Shown here piece by piece: positions 55,099-64,000 of a stretch of DNA of 64,000 nt. A program made the translations under genes and the position numbers. Source of the DNA: Bryum argenteum (Eukaryota > Streptophyta > Bryopsida > Bryales > Bryaceae); assembly GCA_037043015.1 (NCBI GenBank), contig CM073321.1, forward strand, positions 27,827,010 to 27,891,009. The letters are read 5' to 3'. The stretch's first letter is position 1. Every line of letters begins with the position of its first letter. The notes beneath the pieces are model-generated. The model was not told the DNA's origin. It saw only the letters and a program-made list of their open reading frames with translations, and did no database searches.

Positions 55099-57468
55099 AT
55101 GGAGCATTCTTCCCAATCCAACGGGGTACCAGATAATAGAAGAGACACTCGCAAATGGGACGAGTGGCTACGAGTATCCACGGAACGGAACGACAAGCCA
55201 AATACTCGCGTGTGCTTATTCTGTGGGAAAAGCACAGTCTTTGTAAGGCAACGAGCATTAGCTCATTTCGGATATCCTCACAATTCCCCATTACCCCGGT
55301 GTACGAGGTTGCCCCGTGGAGTTCTCGAGCTATTCCGTGACTGCGGAGGGATAGTTCCAAAGAACAACATTTCTTATGCGGATGTTGTTCCAGACTCACG
55401 AGTGGATGCCGACATACCATATGCGGCAAGGGAAACTACGGATAACATAGATACTCCTCGCATCGACTCTGTAGAAGTACCATCCCCTAACCTAAGGTCT
55501 AATCAGGTGCCATCCTCTAACAAGGGGAGTCATGGCAGCAATGGACAAAGGATCTCTACACTCTCTAGTGGACGGCGACATGGGCAAAGGAGTATGGAGG
55601 ATAGTTTTGATCTTGCCATTAGGCAAAATTTGGATGCAAAGTGGGCTTCATTTATCTATGAGGCAAACATTGCATTCAATGTCGTACGACATTCAGCATT
55701 CATAAGTGCCGTTCAAGAGACAGCAAAGGCCGGTATTGGTAGATATCAACCACCCTCGTATCATGCTATTAGGACTACGATGCTCGAGGCGAAGAAGGCG
55801 GCTGTGCAAAGGTCGGTAGAGGATCGAACAAAACTTTCTATCGAGAAGTACGGAGGAACAATATGCTCAGATGGGTGGTCCGATGTCACAAGCAGACCAC
55901 TCATTAACATGATGCTCGTTTGCCCAGTGGGAGAGGTGTTTTTGGGATCAATGGATACTATAGGGAAGAAAAAGGACATTGCTTATGTGGCAAATGAAAT
56001 GGCGAAGTACATAGAGGAGGTTGGACCACAAAACATCGTTAAGATATGCACAGACAATGCAAGCTCCATGTTAGGTGCTGTGAAGAAGTTGCAGATAGAC
56101 TATCTTCACTTGTATGGACAAGGTTGTGCGGCACATATTCTAGACCTCCTTCTGGAAGATTGGGGGAAAGAGGCGTGGGTATTGCAATTGGTGGAGCAAG
56201 CCAAGAGAGTGTGCACATTTATTAAGGGGTCCCACGTCCCCCTTGCTCTATTCAGGAAGTACTCGCCGAAGCTGCAGCTCAAGGTACCACCCCAGACTGG
56301 ATTTGCAACAAACTACTTGATGATAGAGCGGTTGTTAAAGCTACAACAACCTCTGAACAACATGGTGATCGATGCGGAGTGGCATGTGTTTGTCCAAACA
56401 TTGTTCAACAGGCAAAACAGTCACCAGTTACAGACAAAGGCAAGGAATGTGCGGATTAGCATTAGGAGCGATGAGTTCTGGGAGAATTGTACGAAGTTTG
56501 TCAAAGTAGTTGAACCAGTACTCCTAGCTCTTCGGGAGTTCGACGGGGAAGTACCAGCCATGCCCAGGGCGTATGTGATCATGTCGGACCTTAAGGAACA
56601 CGTGTTCTCTTTGCGTGAACCTCCATTCGAACTATCCCCCGACATTGCTACAAAATACGAGGATGCATTTCAAAAACGATGGGAGATGATGCTCACAGAC
56701 CTCCACTATGCAGCAGCTTTGTTGAACCCTTATTTGACAAATATTGGAGCAATTCAAAACACTGGAGAAGCAAGAAGAGCTTTAAACCGGGTCATAAGGA
56801 AGCTTAGCGCCCCAATGGGAGTGGTCTATGAGGAAGTGGTGCGGGAACTCCTACAATATGAGGAGAGGACGGGTCCATTTAACACCAATTCAGAGGCCCC
56901 TGATCCAGCTCACTGTGACCTGTTACCACATCAATGGTGGCATCAAGTCGGGGGGAATGCCTTGCCAAAAATTGCAAAGAGGATTTTGGCATTGACATGT
57001 TCAGCTTCATCATGTGAGAGGAATTGGAGCATGTACTCTTTCGTGCACAACAAAGTGAGGAATCGGTTGTCAACTTCCAAAGCAGAGGACCTTGTGTACA
57101 TCTATGCGAACGCCAAACTCGAGCGCCAGAAACGTACCAGATCGCCGAGAACGTGGTACGAAAATTACTTAGAAGAAGAGGAATCTGACGAAGAAGACTA
57201 TGTACCCGACAATGAATGGGATGATGGTGTATTCATGGATAACTCGGAGGCGGATGACGAGAATTATGTCAATGACGGTAGCGAACACGACGACCTAGAG
57301 AATTGGAACGACAACGAAGGAAACATGACTATTCATGTCAAGGACCCGTTTGAGTTCGATGACGACCAGGATGTTCCACAACTGCCTCGCCGCCAGTTTG
57401 CGGTATTTGCCAGCGACACGAAGGAGAAGGAGTGGCAAATTTACAACTCCAAGAGAGTACCTGCCTAG
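55099..57468 (+). CDS. hAT transposase of X2
   Basis: 789 residues from ATG 55099 (MEHSSQSNG). The frame is open further upstream but that part overlaps the promoter array and starts with GTG. A BED-type zinc finger lies around residues 18-55 (W, CLFCGKS, HFGYPH). The RNase-H-like core (DUF659 region) has CSDGWSDVTSRP, CTDNASSML and GCAAHILDLLLEDWGKEAW. The C-terminal hAT dimerisation region holds LPHQWWHQVGGNALPKIA and SSCERNWSMYSFVHNKVRNRL, with the catalytic glutamate in CERNW. The three acidic catalytic positions are present and there is no stop, so this could be functional. It ends in a strongly acidic tail. Its frame overlaps the start of ORF2. Compared with X3 it is clearly younger. 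Confidence 0.93.
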   Translation: MEHSSQSNGVPDNRRDTRKWDEWLRVSTERNDKPNTRVCLFCGKSTVFVRQRALAHFGYPHNSPLPRCTRLPRGVLELFRDCGGIVPKNNISYADVVPDSRVDADIPYAARETTDNIDTPRIDSVEVPSPNLRSNQVPSSNKGSHGSNGQRISTLSSGRRHGQRSMEDSFDLAIRQNLDAKWASFIYEANIAFNVVRHSAFISAVQETAKAGIGRYQPPSYHAIRTTMLEAKKAAVQRSVEDRTKLSIEKYGGTICSDGWSDVTSRPLINMMLVCPVGEVFLGSMDTIGKKKDIAYVANEMAKYIEEVGPQNIVKICTDNASSMLGAVKKLQIDYLHLYGQGCAAHILDLLLEDWGKEAWVLQLVEQAKRVCTFIKGSHVPLALFRKYSPKLQLKVPPQTGFATNYLMIERLLKLQQPLNNMVIDAEWHVFVQTLFNRQNSHQLQTKARNVRISIRSDEFWENCTKFVKVVEPVLLALREFDGEVPAMPRAYVIMSDLKEHVFSLREPPFELSPDIATKYEDAFQKRWEMMLTDLHYAAALLNPYLTNIGAIQNTGEARRALNRVIRKLSAPMGVVYEEVVRELLQYEERTGPFNTNSEAPDPAHCDLLPHQWWHQVGGNALPKIAKRILALTCSASSCERNWSMYSFVHNKVRNRLSTSKAEDLVYIYANAKLERQKRTRSPRTWYENYLEEEESDEEDYVPDNEWDDGVFMDNSEADDENYVNDGSEHDDLENWNDNEGNMTIHVKDPFEFDDDQDVPQLPRRQFAVFASDTKEKEWQIYNSKRVPA

Positions 57469-57491
57469 CGAAACAAGACTTGGTAAACCGG

Positions 57492-58250
57492 ATGGATGAA
57501 GAGAACATTGGTCCACTTAAAGGCAGCCCACACTCTAACAACGACGATAAACTTGAGAGTGTGAAGGGCACGGTTACCACGACAGGAGTTCAAATGGACC
57601 AAATTAAAGTGGAACCTAACGATGTATCCAATTCAGGTTGCATGGAAGTGGGGTCACCTAGAGTTTCAACCATTCGATCAAGGAATTCAACTCTTAACGG
57701 AGATGACTCCGATGTACCTCTACAACAATTGTTCCCAAGGGTTACCCAACCTAAAGGGGCCCATACAACTCGTATGGTATTGCCCAAGATGAAGGTCAAG
57801 ATAGAACCAACAAGTCCAACATGCAACCGGGCATTGGCAGTGGCACGAGACGTCGGGCCATCTACACAACCTCGCAATCGTATTACACGAGGCCAGAAGC
57901 GTTTGAGGAAGGCACACGATCGACGATGTCGGAAAGGGGCACGTGTACATGAAGAAGTCCATGCTGGGATTGCTTCATCCAATAATCCGAATACACGTAC
58001 AATGCGCCATCTACCACTGAACGCAAACGGGATCACTAATGCTTCACGGCCCTTGAAGCGCCTCGTTCTGATGAACAAGAAAACAACCACGGACACGGAA
58101 TTGCGCAATTTGGCGAGTGAGGTTGAGTGTGAAGTACGCAATGAGACAGAGGAGGATGAAGACGAGGATGGCGACCAAAGCACCGATGACTCTCTAGGTG
58201 AAACCGATCCAAACGCAGATGAAGTGTCAGCGACGATACGTATACATTGA
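57492..58250 (+). CDS. ORF2: acidic protein with SUMO-type motifs, next to the transposase
   Basis: 252 residues from the ATG at 57492; the open frame reaches back to 57432, overlapping the transposase end by 37 bases in another frame. It could be a separate protein or be joined to the transposase by splicing. Two psi-K-x-E motifs are visible (IKVEP and VKIEPTSP), and the second is an exact psiKxExxSP phosphorylation-dependent sumoylation pattern. A basic segment (RGQKRLRKAHDRRCRKG) may be a nuclear signal. The tail is a D/E run. The C-terminal half is almost unchanged in X1, and a diverged relative lies at 61700-62054. No known domain recognised. Confidence 0.7.
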   Translation: MDEENIGPLKGSPHSNNDDKLESVKGTVTTTGVQMDQIKVEPNDVSNSGCMEVGSPRVSTIRSRNSTLNGDDSDVPLQQLFPRVTQPKGAHTTRMVLPKMKVKIEPTSPTCNRALAVARDVGPSTQPRNRITRGQKRLRKAHDRRCRKGARVHEEVHAGIASSNNPNTRTMRHLPLNANGITNASRPLKRLVLMNKKTTTDTELRNLASEVECEVRNETEEDEDEDGDQSTDDSLGETDPNADEVSATIRIH

Positions 58251-58614
58251 AGGATACCTAAAGACGGGTTATTAGAATTTTGTTATTTTGGATTGGAAGC
58301 ACGAAGTTCATTGTTAGTACTCATACAATACTACAATGTCTCGCAAGTAGGGCAACTATTAGCTTACAATACTTGGGTATCCTAGTATGTTTCGGGAGTA
58401 TAATATATATATAGTTTGGTATATGTAATAGTTACATCATATATATGAATACTATGATTATAGACATGCGCAAATTTGTACTATGAAATGCACCATTGAC
58501 CTTGTTTCCGATAAAATGGTATTCATAAAAATGCTTTGAAGCTCATTTTGTACCAATATGGATATATTTTTCTTGTTTCATATACAACCATAGTCTTTGG
58601 TCACATGGGTGCTA
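58251..58614. other. AT-rich stretch downstream of ORF2
   Basis: I see no gene. It matches X1 11266-11618 inverted. Confidence 0.6.
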
Positions 58615-59148
58615 CTCAGGCGACCGCCCGATAGCCATAAGCGACCGACGACGCTCGGGCGATCGTCGGTCGCTAAGTACTAGACCCGCGGTCGCCTAAT
58701 AGCGGTTGCCAAGGCGACCGCCGATCGCTATAAGCAACCGACGACGCGCAGGCGGGCGATCGTCGGCCGCCAAGATTGGGCCGCGATCGCCTACTAGCGG
58801 TTGCTAGGGCGACCGCACGGTCTCCATCTTCGACCGCCGGTCGCCTTCTCATGGCGGCCAGGGCGTCGGCGGTCGCGAGAGGGCGACCGACGTTCGCCGG
58901 TGCGACCGCCGATCGCCTAGCGAGGTCGCCACCGCGATCGCTCGCCACCGTGATCGCCCATCGCGACGCGTGTTTTTGATTTTCCACGTCATTATCAACC
59001 CTACGCCACGTAGGAAAATAGCTTTTTACCTCAAGGTAAATCTCAGCAAGTTTTTTACTATGTAATTTTTGGTACCGTCGACATTTTCGTCGACTCGACG
59101 TCTAACAGACATGTCCAATACGACAATTCAGACGGACATTCCCAAAAT
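58615..59148 (+). repeat. X2 right subterminal region
   Basis: GCGACC/GGTCGCC words fill 58618-58975. Then come TTCCACGTCATTATCAACCC, CTACGCCACGTAGGA, AGCTTTTTACCTCAA and finally GACGTCTAACAGACATGTCC, the inverted counterpart of the left subterminal words. Confidence 0.88.
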
Positions 59149-59170
59149 TGTGTCTAATAAGACAACCCTG
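59149..59170 (-). repeat. X2 right terminal inverted repeat
   Basis: Ends GTCTAATAAGACAACCCTG; pairs with 39706-39727. Confidence 0.95.
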
Positions 59171-59178
59171 CCTTGGCG
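59171..59178. repeat. target-site duplication of X2, right copy
   Basis: CCTTGGCG, identical to 39698-39705. Confidence 0.95.
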
Positions 59179-59408
59179 GTGGAGGGCGAGTCCCGATCGA
59201 GGAGGCACTCGACGCCGGCAGTAAGAATTGGGCCACTACTAGAAAACTGTGACCGAACCAACATAAAATCAACTGATTCTTGTTGTTTAGGGCACTGCAT
59301 TGACCGAATTCACTGATTTTTGAGTTTTTTGTAAAAATCAACAGTTTGCTAAATATATTTTGTTGATTTTAGTGTAATGACCGAATTTTTAAAAATGTCA
59401 TCAAATAT

Positions 59409-59660
59409 GGAATCTTTTTGGAATTTTTTTGGAATTTTTTGGAATTTTTTGGAATTTTTGGAATTTTTTGGAATCTTTTTGGAATCTTTTTGGAATCTTT
59501 TTGGAATCTTTTTGGAATCTTTTGTGAAATCTTTTTGAAATCCTTTTGGAATCTTTTTGGAATCTTTTTGGAATCTTTTTGGAATCTTTTTGGAATCTTG
59601 AGTAATAACTTTGGAATATTTTTGGAATCTTCCAGAATCTTTAGAATCTTTGGGAATCTT
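59409..59660. repeat. tandem array of TTTTTGGAATC
   Basis: Around twenty imperfect copies of an 11-12 base unit (TTTTTGGAATC/TTTTTTGGAA). Confidence 0.95.
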
Positions 59661-59709
59661 TTGAATCTTTTTCAGATATGGATTAAAATGCAAAATGAAA
59701 AACGAAGAT

Positions 59710-60048
59710 GCTTTGAGGCATCCTCACTTCTTCAAAAGAAAAAAAAATTCAATTTTTTTTGATATTTTTTCTATATGTATAAAAATATCTGCATGGAATA
59801 GAGTATAAAAAAATTTTGAAAAAAACATAACTTTTACATCGTGAAAATTATTCGAAGTCTGCAGGGCAGTAAAAAGACGCCTAAGCCTCAAAAAAAAAAT
59901 TTCAAAAAATGTCGAAATTTTTTCTACATGTAGAAAAGAACCTGCATGAAATAGTGCAAAAAAAAAAAATTGAAAATTTTTTGTTTTTTTACATCGTGAA
60001 AAATATTCAAAGTCTGCTGGGCAGTAAAAAGACGCCCCAGCCTCAAAT

Positions 60049-60085
<37 letters not shown>

Positions 60086-60175
60086 CGAAATTTTTTCTAT
60101 ATGTATAAAAATATCTGCATGGAATAGAGCATAAAAACATTTTGAAAAAAAAAACGTTTTTATAAGGCAAATTAA
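59710..60175 (+). repeat. three tandem copies of a 150-170 base unit with A and T tracts
   Basis: Each copy has a TTTTTTCTAYATGTA word (near 59765, 59920 and 60090), then CTGCATG(G/A)AATAG. The first two are followed by TTTTACATCGTGAAAA-like sequence and GGGCAGTAAAAAGACGCC. Copies are separated by A-rich runs of up to about 30 bases. Confidence 0.85.
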
Positions 60176-60237
60176 TAGTCAATGGGGCAGTTTCCCTATA
60201 ATTACAAAATTAAAACACTCGTGTGCACACATGGACT

Positions 60238-60315
60238 TAGGTGGTGTAGCGGCGAAGGACGTCGGTTAGGGGACGGGAGGTCTCGGGTTCGAACTCGGCC
60301 CCTATGGCAACGGAG
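60238..60315 (+). other. tRNA-like stretch with Pol III B-box (SINE-like)
   Basis: GGTTCGAACTC at 60286-60296 fits the tRNA B box, and GGTGTAGCGGCGAAGGA at about 60243 is an acceptable A box at a tRNA-like distance. I could not fold a full cloverleaf with an acceptor stem, so it is probably a tRNA-derived SINE fragment or chance rather than a working tRNA. Confidence 0.4.
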
Positions 60316-60551
60316 GAGGTTGAGATGTGCCCCACTTGTGCACGACATGAAGTGGGTTGACATGGGCATGAGTTGGGTCCCACCTAATTGTTTTAGTTTT
60401 AATTTAATAAAAACAGAAATTATGCTTGACCGAATCAACAGATAATATCAACACTTTTATGTTGATCAATGTCCGGATCAACGCGTCCGAATCAACTGAA
60501 AATTTCAACGTTTTCATGTTGATTTGGACGCTGAATTTTCTAGTAGTGGGC

Positions 60552-61699
60552 CGGCCAGTTTAGTTTCCGGAGCAATGACGGGTGAAGGAAGCATCAATGC
60601 ACTGGTTCTGCCGATACGGCAGTTGATCACAAGGAGGACAGCGAGAAGCTTAGGATCGGAGGTTGACCAGCTGTGATCGGGGCAACGTCACCGACAGGTC
60701 TAACACTAGGATCGCCCGGCAGGGTGACGGTGCAAGCGGAAGGCAAGACGACGTAGGCATCTGAAACGTCGGCAGTCTAAGTCGACAGCAGTCCGAAGGC
60801 CGCCAGTAGCAGTTTGAAGGCTGCCGACAGCAGGACGGGAGAGAGCAGGGGCAAAATCGGAAATAGGGGTCGAGCAGAAGCAGCTGCTCGTCAGCAACTC
60901 GGCACCGGCTCTCCACCAACGACAGCCACGCCGGCAACATTATCGATTGGTACACAAAGCAAACAGCCACGGCTTCACCGATACCTTGTCTCCTCCCATG
61001 TGATAATACGGAGGGTAGACAGGGTGATATTCAAGAAGGAGCATCTTCTTCTTCCTACTTTGCTCAATTTGTTTGTAGTTTTGTGTTGCTAGGATGTTTG
61101 GGTTGAATGCAATAGTTAGAATCCGAATTGTGGAAACAAGAGAAAGACAAGGCTAATTCGCCACCAAAAATTATTATGAATGTATTAGTTGAAGTCGTGA
61201 TGGTATGGTTGCATGTTGGGTTTGGTGTGGGAATTTGCTTATTCAATTGCTGAATTGCATCCTTAATGGTACGAGCATGGATTAACTGCGGAAGGTGCTA
61301 TCCGAATCACCCCGGTCACGTGTTGGTCGTTTAATGCATGTTTGGATTAGAACTTTAAGGTTTTGAGCGGAACGTGGAAGCGCTGCTGAAATCCCTTAGG
61401 GGCACCTTGCCAAAGTTAACTAAGCCTTTGGTGGTCACTTGGGAGCTTTTTGAGCCTCCTAGGGTGGATTTTGGAACTTAGGTTGAGGCTGAATTTTCTT
61501 GCTTGCGTGAAGATTAGAGTCCTTGCTCGTTTACGTCTTTTACTTGAACTTGTCTTGCATTGCATGTTTGTAGTTGAAAGTGGTGTCCGTTGCTTAGAAG
61601 GCTAATTAGTGTTGTATTCCACCACCACGGCCCAACTTGTGGCTTAAAAACGGGTCACCGGAATTTAGGCTCACAGGTTACGAAAACCTTGGAGAAAGC
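60552..61699. other. unassigned DNA right of the CACTA element
   Basis: The GC-rich part (60552-60970) continues the style of 39370-39705 and 59179-59230, the sequence X2 landed in. I see no gene. GGTGCTATCCGAATCACCC near 61296 begins a slightly more structured region of unknown nature. Confidence 0.4.
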
Positions 61700-62054
61700 C
61701 TCTATGGGTTGAGTATCCCTTTCACAAGCCAAATATGGCAGCATCTCTAGTGACTCTGATGTACCTTTTGGCAGGTATTTAAAAAGTGCCAATGTTCCTC
61801 GTAGTGCCACAGGGTTACAACACATGCTTGGCTCTTCCAAGTCGCATAAACGTAAATTATCAACGGTTCCAATTATTCCACCAAAAAAACCAAAAATCCT
61901 TGTTAATCTCCCCGAATTTGATACTTGGCATAAATATGGGAATATACAATGTTCAGAGAACAAGCTCAAGATCAAACAAGAGGTTCCAAGCGATTATGAA
62001 TATGATCCTACGGGGTCTAGTGGAGTTGAAGTGAAGGGAGATAGCGATTATTAA
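61700..62054 (+). pseudogene. ORF2-like tail of another hAT element (X4)
   Basis: The reading SSDSDVPFGRYLKSANVPRS, then KKPKILVNL, then KLKIKQEVPSDYE parallels the X2 ORF2 DDSDVPLQQLFPRV, then KMKVKIEPTSP. A psi-K-x-E motif (IKQE) is again present. The 5' portion and the transposase that should precede it are not visible, so this is a fragment. Confidence 0.5.
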
Positions 62055-62454
62055 CACTCCTCTGATGTTGATGAGTAGTTGAATTTTGCTTTTTTATGTA
62101 GTATAGGTTCATAGAACTTATCCTTATTATAGATATTCTAGTTATAGTTTTTTGTAGTACTTTATTGTTATACTCCAAATGCACTTGGAGTTTCTATTGT
62201 CAACAAGACTATTTAATGTGTTGAAAAATTATATATATCTCTACATACTTGTCTCACATTGGTCTTGACTCTCAAGCATAGAGAAGAAATGCACATTAAA
62301 CCAAAATAATTGCAACCCTCTACTTCAAAAATAATGCCCCATGAGTCAATGGTGTCATTTTCATCATTTTTAACCAACATCCACACAAACTAGAGAAAGC
62401 CTCTCTTTATCTACCATGTTCTATTGAGTTCAAACTAAAGGTTCATCCGATTAA
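62055..62454. other. AT-rich stretch between convergent X4 genes
   Basis: I see no gene. Confidence 0.5.
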
Positions 62455-63997
62455 TTAGATTTGAGCTATACTACGAGTACGCAGTCTTTGGCTTGGATGG
62501 GCAATTCTACCGCCCTCTTCATATTCCTCATCCACAGCTGCAATTTCGCGGCTCATCTCTACCTCCCAACTATTCTCGCCATCTTCACCATCTTGCCTCT
62601 TCCGCTTTCTACTAGGATCTACTTGTTTGTTACGTAAGATTTCCATGGCCTTCTTGATTCGTGCAACGACATTGTGTACAATACCTTCGAAATCATCCAT
62701 AAATATGAATGATCCTTCTTTTGGATATAAATACATGTCCTCCAAAACGAAATGGCGTCATCGATACGCTTATCAAACTTCTGCATCGCATCCCAATACG
62801 AGACGTCCGCATCTTGAAAAGAATCTTCCGCTGTTAAAGTCCAGTATATCGCGGCTTCTTCCAATTTTGCAAGGACCAAAGCTCTTCTAATTGGAGTATG
62901 ATTGTACTTCTTGTACTCGTCTCCTAAGCCGATTGAATCTGTTACTTTGTGCCACGAACCATCTTCTCCCTTTCCACTCTCTTCGGAGGAAATCGAAACA
63001 AACGGTTGTGTTTGATGCTCCAATGCCCTCCAAAATTACAACAAAACAACACTCGTTGCTCTTCATCTTTAATAATACTCGCCCTTATCTGTACTTCGTA
63101 ATCTTGTGTCATCCAAAATAAGGGATCTCTTTCCCTACCATATTAAATGCTTAGTTGGTGTTTTGATTTGGACGTACTTCACTCAAGTGCATTTCTCCAA
63201 TCACAATAGTGTAGAAATTTCTTTGGGAGTGATCCACTGGAAGATTCTATCGGTTGAACTTGTGCCCGGAGGGCATAAGATCTCGTATTCCCATCATCTC
63301 GTAGAATCTTGTGTTGAATGGAGAGCAACATACCAGACATACCAATTTTGTCATGGCATATCGGCATATGCAAGTAACATGAAAGTTATGGCCACATTGG
63401 CCCAACGTGTATGCTCCCTCTCGACCAAAATGATGTAGGCACACCGCACATTTGTACAAAAGTATTGCCGGAGGAGGGTTGCATGTGTTAATTAAAATGC
63501 AAGCTCACTCTTGTAGGTGCAATGCGAATCTGTTGTACGGCGCCCATCCTTCTTCTATCTCCAAAGTTCAATCAGTATCATTGTTTCTCTCCATCTTAGA
63601 GTAATTTGTATGCTCCATCATCTCTTCGGCATCACCCCAAAAAGTGACCTCTATAAGGTTATATTGCTGTTCGTACTGAGCTTATGAAACTTCTCCAATA
63701 AAGTATCTAGAACTTCACGTGAATCTTTTGATTTAGCTGCAATAGATTTGAGATCTCTTGTGTCTTCAAAACCAAGCTCTTCATGTCTTGAAGTTGATGA
63801 ACCCATTCCAACCATGGTAGTGTGCATTGTTGGAGTAGTGTAGAATCTACCGTTCTCAAGGTGTTCCGTAATGCCTCCAATTTCGCAACTGCATCATCTC
63901 TCTCCTTGTTCGTAGCCTCCAACTTCATTGACCATGCTTTTGCATCATCCTCCAAATTTGCAACCACATCATCTCTCTCCTTATTCGCAGCCTCCAA
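62455..63997 (-). pseudogene. coiled-coil / RING-H2 gene of X4, cut by the window edge
   Basis: Right to left: a coiled coil with two repeats of ATNKERDD..AKLE-type sequence (63707-63997); then a complete RING-H2 motif at 63247-63459 (CAVC, then CGHNFHVTC, then CLVC) followed by FNTRFYEMMGIRDLMPSGH; then a C-terminal region at 62455-63023 (ALVLAKLEEAAIYW, a KRKRQDGEDGE basic/acidic run). The RING and the FYEM.. motif after it correspond to 44308-44500 of X2. The parts are in different frames, so introns or breaks separate them. The WCH domain, if present, lies beyond the window. This copy keeps all eight zinc ligands where X2 has lost one. Confidence 0.65.
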
Positions 63998-64000
63998 CTT

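Larger units (their letters stand above)
59234..60548. mobile_element. non-autonomous CACTA-type element
   Basis: Both ends read CACTACTAGAAAA inward, and GGC is duplicated at 59231-59233 and 60549-60551. The CACTA end and 3-bp duplication define the CACTA (EnSpm) superfamily. It is 1.3 kb with no transposase. Subterminal AATCAAC words recur near both ends (ATCAACTGATT on the left, GAATCAACTGAAAATT on the right). Its inside is built of tandem repeats and one tRNA-like stretch, listed separately. Confidence 0.88.

Noticed and set aside
59349-59762. Two 114-codon frames over the TTTTTGGAATC array
   Set aside because: They are simple translations of the tandem repeat (KKIPK and ESFWN runs).

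Overview
The window looks like repeat-packed nuclear DNA from a plant-lineage (streptophyte) genome. It holds a Ty1/copia element with plant-like coding parts, hAT transposases of the BED/DUF659 type, a CACTA-type element, spliced genes with GT/AG introns, and plant-style TATA promoters. A charophyte alga is my best guess, but nothing here fixes the species. I see no convincing single-copy host gene: almost everything readable is a transposon or a gene carried by one.

The main discovery is a family of very large cargo-bearing hAT elements. One copy (X2, 39706-59170, 19.5 kb) is complete at both ends. It has 5'-CAGGGTTGTCTT terminal inverted repeats and an exact 8-bp target duplication, CCTTGGCG. 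Besides a full hAT transposase (55099-57468) and a second acidic ORF, it carries a protein-kinase-like gene (40542-42092) and four paralogous genes sharing an unrecognised Cys/His-rich domain, which I call the WCH domain. One of these four also has coiled-coil and RING regions. Arrays of GGCGACCGGCGGTCGCC-like words lie at both ends of the element. They recur as a block in front of every cargo gene and of the transposase, usually followed by a TATA-like box. In front of the WCH genes a conserved GCGCATTG..TGTCGAC motif follows as well. A second copy (X1, 6829-18337, target duplication CCCCGTAG) has the same ends but an inverted interior. It has lost the transposase and keeps decayed copies of three cargo genes. 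Pieces of related elements lie at 5498-6828 plus 18346-19202 (X3) and at 61700-63997 (X4, running off the right edge).

The insertions are nested. X1 sits inside the transposase gene of the older hAT X3. A copia element (6844-10890, target duplication TTATG) sits inside the left terminal repeat of X1. Further right, X3 is followed by a gag-like retroelement remnant (about 19203-38605). That remnant is itself split by a 15-kb element (T, 21941-36906) ending in CCCCATATTCGTTATATT inverted repeats.

Element T carries a long DUF7869-like protein (transposase candidate, 34307-36553, plus strand). On the minus strand it carries a spliced gene that appears to join a ParB-like domain to a DNA adenine methyltransferase-like domain, a decayed FCP1-like HAD phosphatase gene, and a fragment of a second methyltransferase copy. 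Every intron I could define in the methyltransferase gene holds copies of a 27-bp palindrome.

Layout: 1-5330, two head-to-head copies of a gag-like element; 5498-19202, X3 interrupted by X1 and copia; 19203-38605, gag-like remnant interrupted by T; 38606-39705, mostly unassigned DNA; 39706-59170, X2; 59234-60548, a CACTA-type non-autonomous element with a 3-bp target duplication; 60552-61700, unassigned; 61700-63997, part of X4. Assignments rest on reading motifs and comparing copies by eye; no database or alignment program was run.
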